Origin: CAYXDR01 sp046498185
GTDB lineage: Bacteria > Desulfobacterota > DSM-4660 > Desulfatiglandales > Desulfatiglandaceae
DNA: 34,943 nt
Direction: 5' to 3'
Assembly: GCA_046498185.1 (NCBI GenBank)
Contig: JAWOBE010000067.1
Location: 1 to 34,943 of the forward strand
The notes below the pieces were generated by a model. It was not told where the DNA came from, did no database searches, and saw nothing but the letters and a program-made list of their open reading frames with translations. Positions within the stretch are counted from its first letter, which is position 1, and every line of letters starts with the position of its first letter. Below are positions 32,436 to 34,943 of the stretch, piece after piece. The position numbers and the translations under genes are program-made.

Positions 32436-32905
32436 GGAGTAAAAACAAAAGCGAGCCGGTTAGTCAAGGTTTTTTCGGTCCCTTCATACCGCCTTTACAC
32501 AGGCAGCTTGGGTACCAGCGCCTCCACATCCCCGTCTTTAACCGAATAAGCAGCTTAATCTCGCTGGATTTCCTGACAGACATCCACTACAAGAACACCG
32601 GCTGAATCGGCCGTTACGGCGAGCACGATGAGGCTGCCCAGGGGGGAATGGGCATCAGGAATAAGAAAAATACTCGAGGAGAAACAACATCTCCTCACGA
32701 CCCAGGACAAATTATGTTCATTGACTGTTGATTGTCAAGGAAGTTTTGGTACATAATCGCAATTGAAAACCGCTCCGGCAAGGAAGAGGGGGCATTTCGA
32801 AGGTGGATCGAGGCGGCTGCAGCCGTATTGACAAAATCGTAACGGCACTTATTATACGGTCGAGTTCCACTTTTTATCCAAAAACCATTAAGGAGCTCAA
32901 TCCTG
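32436..32905. other. 470-bp intergenic region between dprA and the FmdB gene
   Basis: No intact gene. On the minus strand one frame reads PLGSLIVLAVTADSAGVLVV and VDVCQEIQRD, stops at TAA (32555-32557), then continues in frame AAYSVKDGDVEALVPKLPV to a second TAA (32495-32497). It looks like a degraded protein, only vaguely CheW-like. A minus-strand promoter and hairpin lie above it (listed separately), and AATCGCAATTGAAAACCGCT, a copy of the dispersed motif, is at 32755. The plus-strand stretch 32783-32905 is otherwise plain. Confidence 0.45.
32676..32738 (-). promoter_or_regulatory. minus-strand promoter followed by a leader hairpin, probably for dprA-topA
   Basis: Read on the minus strand, TTGACA (32733-32738) is followed after 18 bases by TAATTT (32709-32714). 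The predicted start near 32702 is followed at once by a 7-bp stem (GAGGAGA/TCTCCTC, 32676-32696). It points towards dprA, 265 bases away, across the possible gene remnant. It may originally have served the remnant. Confidence 0.5.
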
Positions 32906-33277
32906 ATGCCTATTTACGAATATATTTCATGGAATCCCGAGGAAGGTTGTTGGTTCTGCAAACGGATTTTTGAAACGATCCAGGGCATACGGGAACCTCC
33001 ACTTTGCTTTTGCCCCGAGTGCGGACGCCCGGTCCGGAAGCTCATTTCGAAATGCCGCGCCGCGATTATCGAATACGACGCCAATCAGGCCGCAGTCGAG
33101 GGCAAAATCAACCAATATGAGCGGGAAGGAATGTGGAGCCATGCGGCTGAACTTGCGGATATTCATTCTTCTGAAACCAAAGACAGGGAGCTTAAAACCA
33201 GGGCTGTCGAAAATTATGCAAAGGCAGGCTACAACTCTGCGTCCCTTGATGCCTACGTATCACAAAAAAACGAATAA
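32906..33277 (+). CDS. FmdB-type zinc-ribbon protein
   Basis: 123 residues. MPIYEYISW begins like FmdB proteins. Cys pairs at about 15/18 (CWFC) and 36/39 (CPEC) form the single zinc ribbon. RPVRKLISKCRAAIIEYDAN ends the family domain, and about 60 residues of soluble helix follow, with no further motif. FmdB was described as a putative regulator of formamidase and amidase genes, and later as a small zinc ribbon of unknown function. AAGGAGCTC lies just upstream of the ATG. A 43-aa membrane protein begins 3 bases after its stop. Confidence 0.85.
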   Translation: MPIYEYISWNPEEGCWFCKRIFETIQGIREPPLCFCPECGRPVRKLISKCRAAIIEYDANQAAVEGKINQYEREGMWSHAAELADIHSSETKDRELKTRAVENYAKAGYNSASLDAYVSQKNE

Positions 33278-33279
33278 AA

Positions 33280-33411
33280 ATGCAGCGCGGCTGCATTAAA
33301 AGGCAAAGCCTGCTCGTAATATTTCCGTATTTGACCATTTTGGTAGGGATGACTCTTGTTTGCTTCGCGGTTTCTTACGTGGTATTCATAGTGCAGGAAA
33401 TCAGGGTCTAA
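33280..33411 (+). CDS. small single-pass membrane protein, 43 aa
   Basis: The frame runs ATG (33280-33282) to TAA (33409-33411). The product starts MQRGCIKRQSLLVIFPYLTI, and about residues 11-38 form a long hydrophobic helix, preceded by the basic stretch RGCIKRQ and ended by QEIRV. This is the positive-inside pattern of a single-pass inner-membrane peptide. It starts three bases after the FmdB stop, without a clear ribosome binding site, so translational coupling is likely. No family recognised. Confidence 0.5.
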   Translation: MQRGCIKRQSLLVIFPYLTILVGMTLVCFAVSYVVFIVQEIRV

Positions 33412-33424
33412 GGGAGGGACAGAA

Positions 33425-33640
33425 ATGGCATTGAAACTGGTAGACCTTATTCAAGGGAAAAGCGGGGAAAGCGAAGTGGATGTAGGCGGCGTCAACGTTC
33501 CTGTCAAAGCCCTCGCCGCACTCCGGGAAATGACTTACGAGCATCTGAAGCCGTACGTCTCTGAAAAAACGATTTCAGCCTGGGGTAAAACCTGCAGCGG
33601 ATGCTTTACGCAGGCTCAACTTCGCCGGATGGCTCAATAA
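33425..33640 (+). CDS. uncharacterised 71-aa protein with a C-terminal CSGC pair
   Basis: A strong ribosome binding site (AAGGGAGGGA) precedes the ATG. The protein is soluble: an acidic N-terminal part with ESEVDVGGVNVPVKALAALR and a C-terminal part ending KTCSGCFTQAQLRRMAQ. The CSGC pair could bind metal or form a disulfide. I do not recognise the family. It is the third gene in the FmdB, membrane peptide, Cys-pair series, and its end overlaps the convergent DUF6178 gene tail-to-tail by 35 bases. Confidence 0.6.
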   Translation: MALKLVDLIQGKSGESEVDVGGVNVPVKALAALREMTYEHLKPYVSEKTISAWGKTCSGCFTQAQLRRMAQ

Positions 33641-34943
33641 CGAGCAGCCTTGAAAACCTGGCATCAAGGTCGACGGCGCTTACATCACTGTATTCATCGC
33701 GGAATTCATCCCAGATTTCCGAAAGCGCCCGGCGCAGATTTTCATCCAGCGTAGGGCCGTTTGCAGCGGCCCCGGCAGTGAAATAATCCACGAACTGGCT
33801 TCGGAAATCTTTCCGCAGCCAGTTCTTTCTTGAAGCCCCTCCCTTAAGGATCGTGAAAAGTCTTCGCGCCTCGCTCAGTGAAAGAGGTGAAAATTCCCGT
33901 TCAAAGCCCAGTTGCCCTCTTGCCCATAGAGTCACCAACACGGCCTGCGCGGTGATTTCTTGCACCCTCCGCACCTGCTGCGATGTCGCTTCAAATCTTC
34001 CAAGCAGATTGTCAAGAGCGATGATTTTCTCCAGTTCCAGCGCGCTCCGTCTGACCTCACCGATGCTCCGGAAATCCCTGAATTCTTCATTTTCTTCCAT
34101 GCCTGAATAGTAAAGCGGCCTCGCTTGCAGCAACCCCTGGAGAAATTTTCCGCCTACATCTCCCCAGAAACCATGTTCCAATCCACAGGCTGACCACCAG
34201 CTGGTGGAAGACCAGCGAACGGCCCGTCTTCCAATGTCCAGGGCAAGGCCAATCCCGATACGGAAAAATGTAAGAAGGGCTGTGTCCCTGGTCTGGGCTA
34301 TTGCACGGGAAAGATCTTTCCCGCACAAGTGTTCAAGGGCTGTATTTACATATCCGGCCGCTTTCCGACATATCATTTCCAAATCATTTAAATCCCGGGG
34401 GATTACCCTGTCCGCGGACATAATAAGGTTGCAAAGCCCCGAAAATTCCAGGTTGATACGGTCCAGAAGCACAGGATCGTCAATGGAGAAAGCCACCTGG
34501 CTGAAAATCCCCTCCCCAGCAGGTGACAGCATCATAGGTGACAAAGCGCCTCGTCGAAGTAATTCCGGCTCCAAATTCACCGTGAGATGACCTTCTCGCG
34601 CTCCCCGAACTGCGGCCGAAACAGGCAGCGGAGAATAAATCGACAGCGCCTCCTCTCGCGGCAGAAAACCGTGCTCGGCGAGTCTGACGCCTCGCATCCT
34701 ATACATCTCATCTTCGGCCTCGGCCGGGAGAAGACCACTCAAACCGGTCAGCATGGCCTGGTAACGGAGATGATCTTCCGCAGACATAGCCCTTAGCAAT
34801 ACTTCGAATTCTGATGACTGACTGCGATCCACCGCTCTGAAATATAAAACACCGTCCATCGTCACAAAGCCTTCAGGAAGGTCAGGTAAACCGTCCTCTT
34901 CGGTTCTGGCCACGACCTCCAGATGCCTGAAAAGATAAATGTA
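33606..34943 (-). CDS. DUF6178 family protein (partial, start beyond window)
   Basis: At least 445 residues. The frame stays open to the window edge: YIYLFRHLEVVARTEEDGLP is in frame, so the true start is outside; a GTG at 34913 is unlikely to be it. Features matching DUF6178 are LPEGFVTMDGVLYFRAVDRS, RMRGVRLAEHGFLPREEAL and SIYSPLPVS, the helical middle and FFRIGIGLALDIGRRAVRW. The function is unknown, and the family is found mostly in Desulfobacterota. The tail overlaps the convergent 71-aa gene. Confidence 0.82.
   Translation of the reverse strand, partial: YIYLFRHLEVVARTEEDGLPDLPEGFVTMDGVLYFRAVDRSQSSEFEVLLRAMSAEDHLRYQAMLTGLSGLLPAEAEDEMYRMRGVRLAEHGFLPREEALSIYSPLPVSAAVRGAREGHLTVNLEPELLRRGALSPMMLSPAGEGIFSQVAFSIDDPVLLDRINLEFSGLCNLIMSADRVIPRDLNDLEMICRKAAGYVNTALEHLCGKDLSRAIAQTRDTALLTFFRIGIGLALDIGRRAVRWSSTSWWSACGLEHGFWGDVGGKFLQGLLQARPLYYSGMEENEEFRDFRSIGEVRRSALELEKIIALDNLLGRFEATSQQVRRVQEITAQAVLVTLWARGQLGFEREFSPLSLSEARRLFTILKGGASRKNWLRKDFRSQFVDYFTAGAAANGPTLDENLRRALSEIWDEFRDEYSDVSAVDLDARFSRLLVIEPSGEVEPA

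Noticed and set aside
32423..32605. 60-aa plus-strand frame near the dprA start
   Set aside because: Begins inside dprA antisense, no ribosome binding site, no family-like sequence.
1..34943. tRNA or rRNA genes, CRISPR arrays, insertion sequences
   Set aside because: By eye, no T-loop-type GGTTCGA with matching stems, no regularly spaced repeats with unique spacers, and no transposase- or integrase-like protein.

Overview
The window looks like a chromosomal segment of a Desulfobacterota (deltaproteobacterial) genome. The basis is family content and gene order, not a similarity search. The signs are DUF3786, DUF4416 and DUF6178 proteins, the block heptose kinase - DUF4416 - yicC - remA-like - gmk, an FmdB-type zinc ribbon, and an orphan receiver protein facing topA. 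Most genes are chromosomal housekeeping genes. No integrase, transposase, CRISPR array, rRNA or tRNA gene was recognised.

Layout. (1) 1-2.2 kb: the tail of an upstream gene, a GNAT acetyltransferase and cyclopropane fatty acid synthase on the plus strand. (2) 1.75-3.1 kb, minus: a 63-aa membrane protein, an unrecognised 81-aa protein, a short DsrE-like protein and a flavodoxin. (3) 3.46-5.58 kb: a divergent 707-aa SARP/BTAD-type regulator whose upstream region carries a perfect inverted repeat and a tandem direct repeat. (4) 5.8-8.1 kb: a QueG-like Fe-S protein and a persulfide dioxygenase/rhodanese fusion. (5) 8.3-13.0 kb, minus: a YhaO/YhaN-type nuclease-ATPase pair. (6) 13.3-16.2 kb: two small unknown plus-strand genes, then tsaC/Sua5, purE and a DUF3786 gene on the minus strand. 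(7) 16.4-19.4 kb, plus: an Smr-domain protein, a divergent YchF paralog and argC. (8) 19.5-21.8 kb, minus: a GAF-containing PilB/GspE ATPase. (9) 22.1-23.6 kb, plus: tatD and maf. (10) 23.6-27.8 kb, minus: heptose kinase, DUF4416, yicC, remA-like, gmk and a TrmH/RlmB methyltransferase, tightly packed and probably one operon. (11) 28.1-28.7 kb: a receiver protein behind a good sigma-70-type promoter. (12) 28.7-32.4 kb, minus: dprA then topA. (13) 32.9-33.6 kb, plus: an FmdB-like zinc ribbon, a 43-aa membrane protein and a 71-aa protein. (14) 33.6 kb to the end, minus: a DUF6178 protein that runs off the window.

Intergenic DNA is rich in dispersed short repeats. I see at least three families: a GTGCCCATCCGGAAATG hairpin; a GATGGCCTCGTAARAAGT / ACTTTTTACGAAGCC element associated with CCGAcc-type repeats; and AATCGCGGTTGAAAACCGCTCC. 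They lie mostly between transcription units. Two spaces also hold apparent gene remnants.

The most interesting points are the divergent SARP regulator and DsrE/flavodoxin/small-protein cluster, the YchF-like protein with a degenerate G domain, the pilus ATPase carrying a GAF sensor, the three-domain persulfide enzyme, and the small membrane and Cys-pair proteins beside the FmdB gene.
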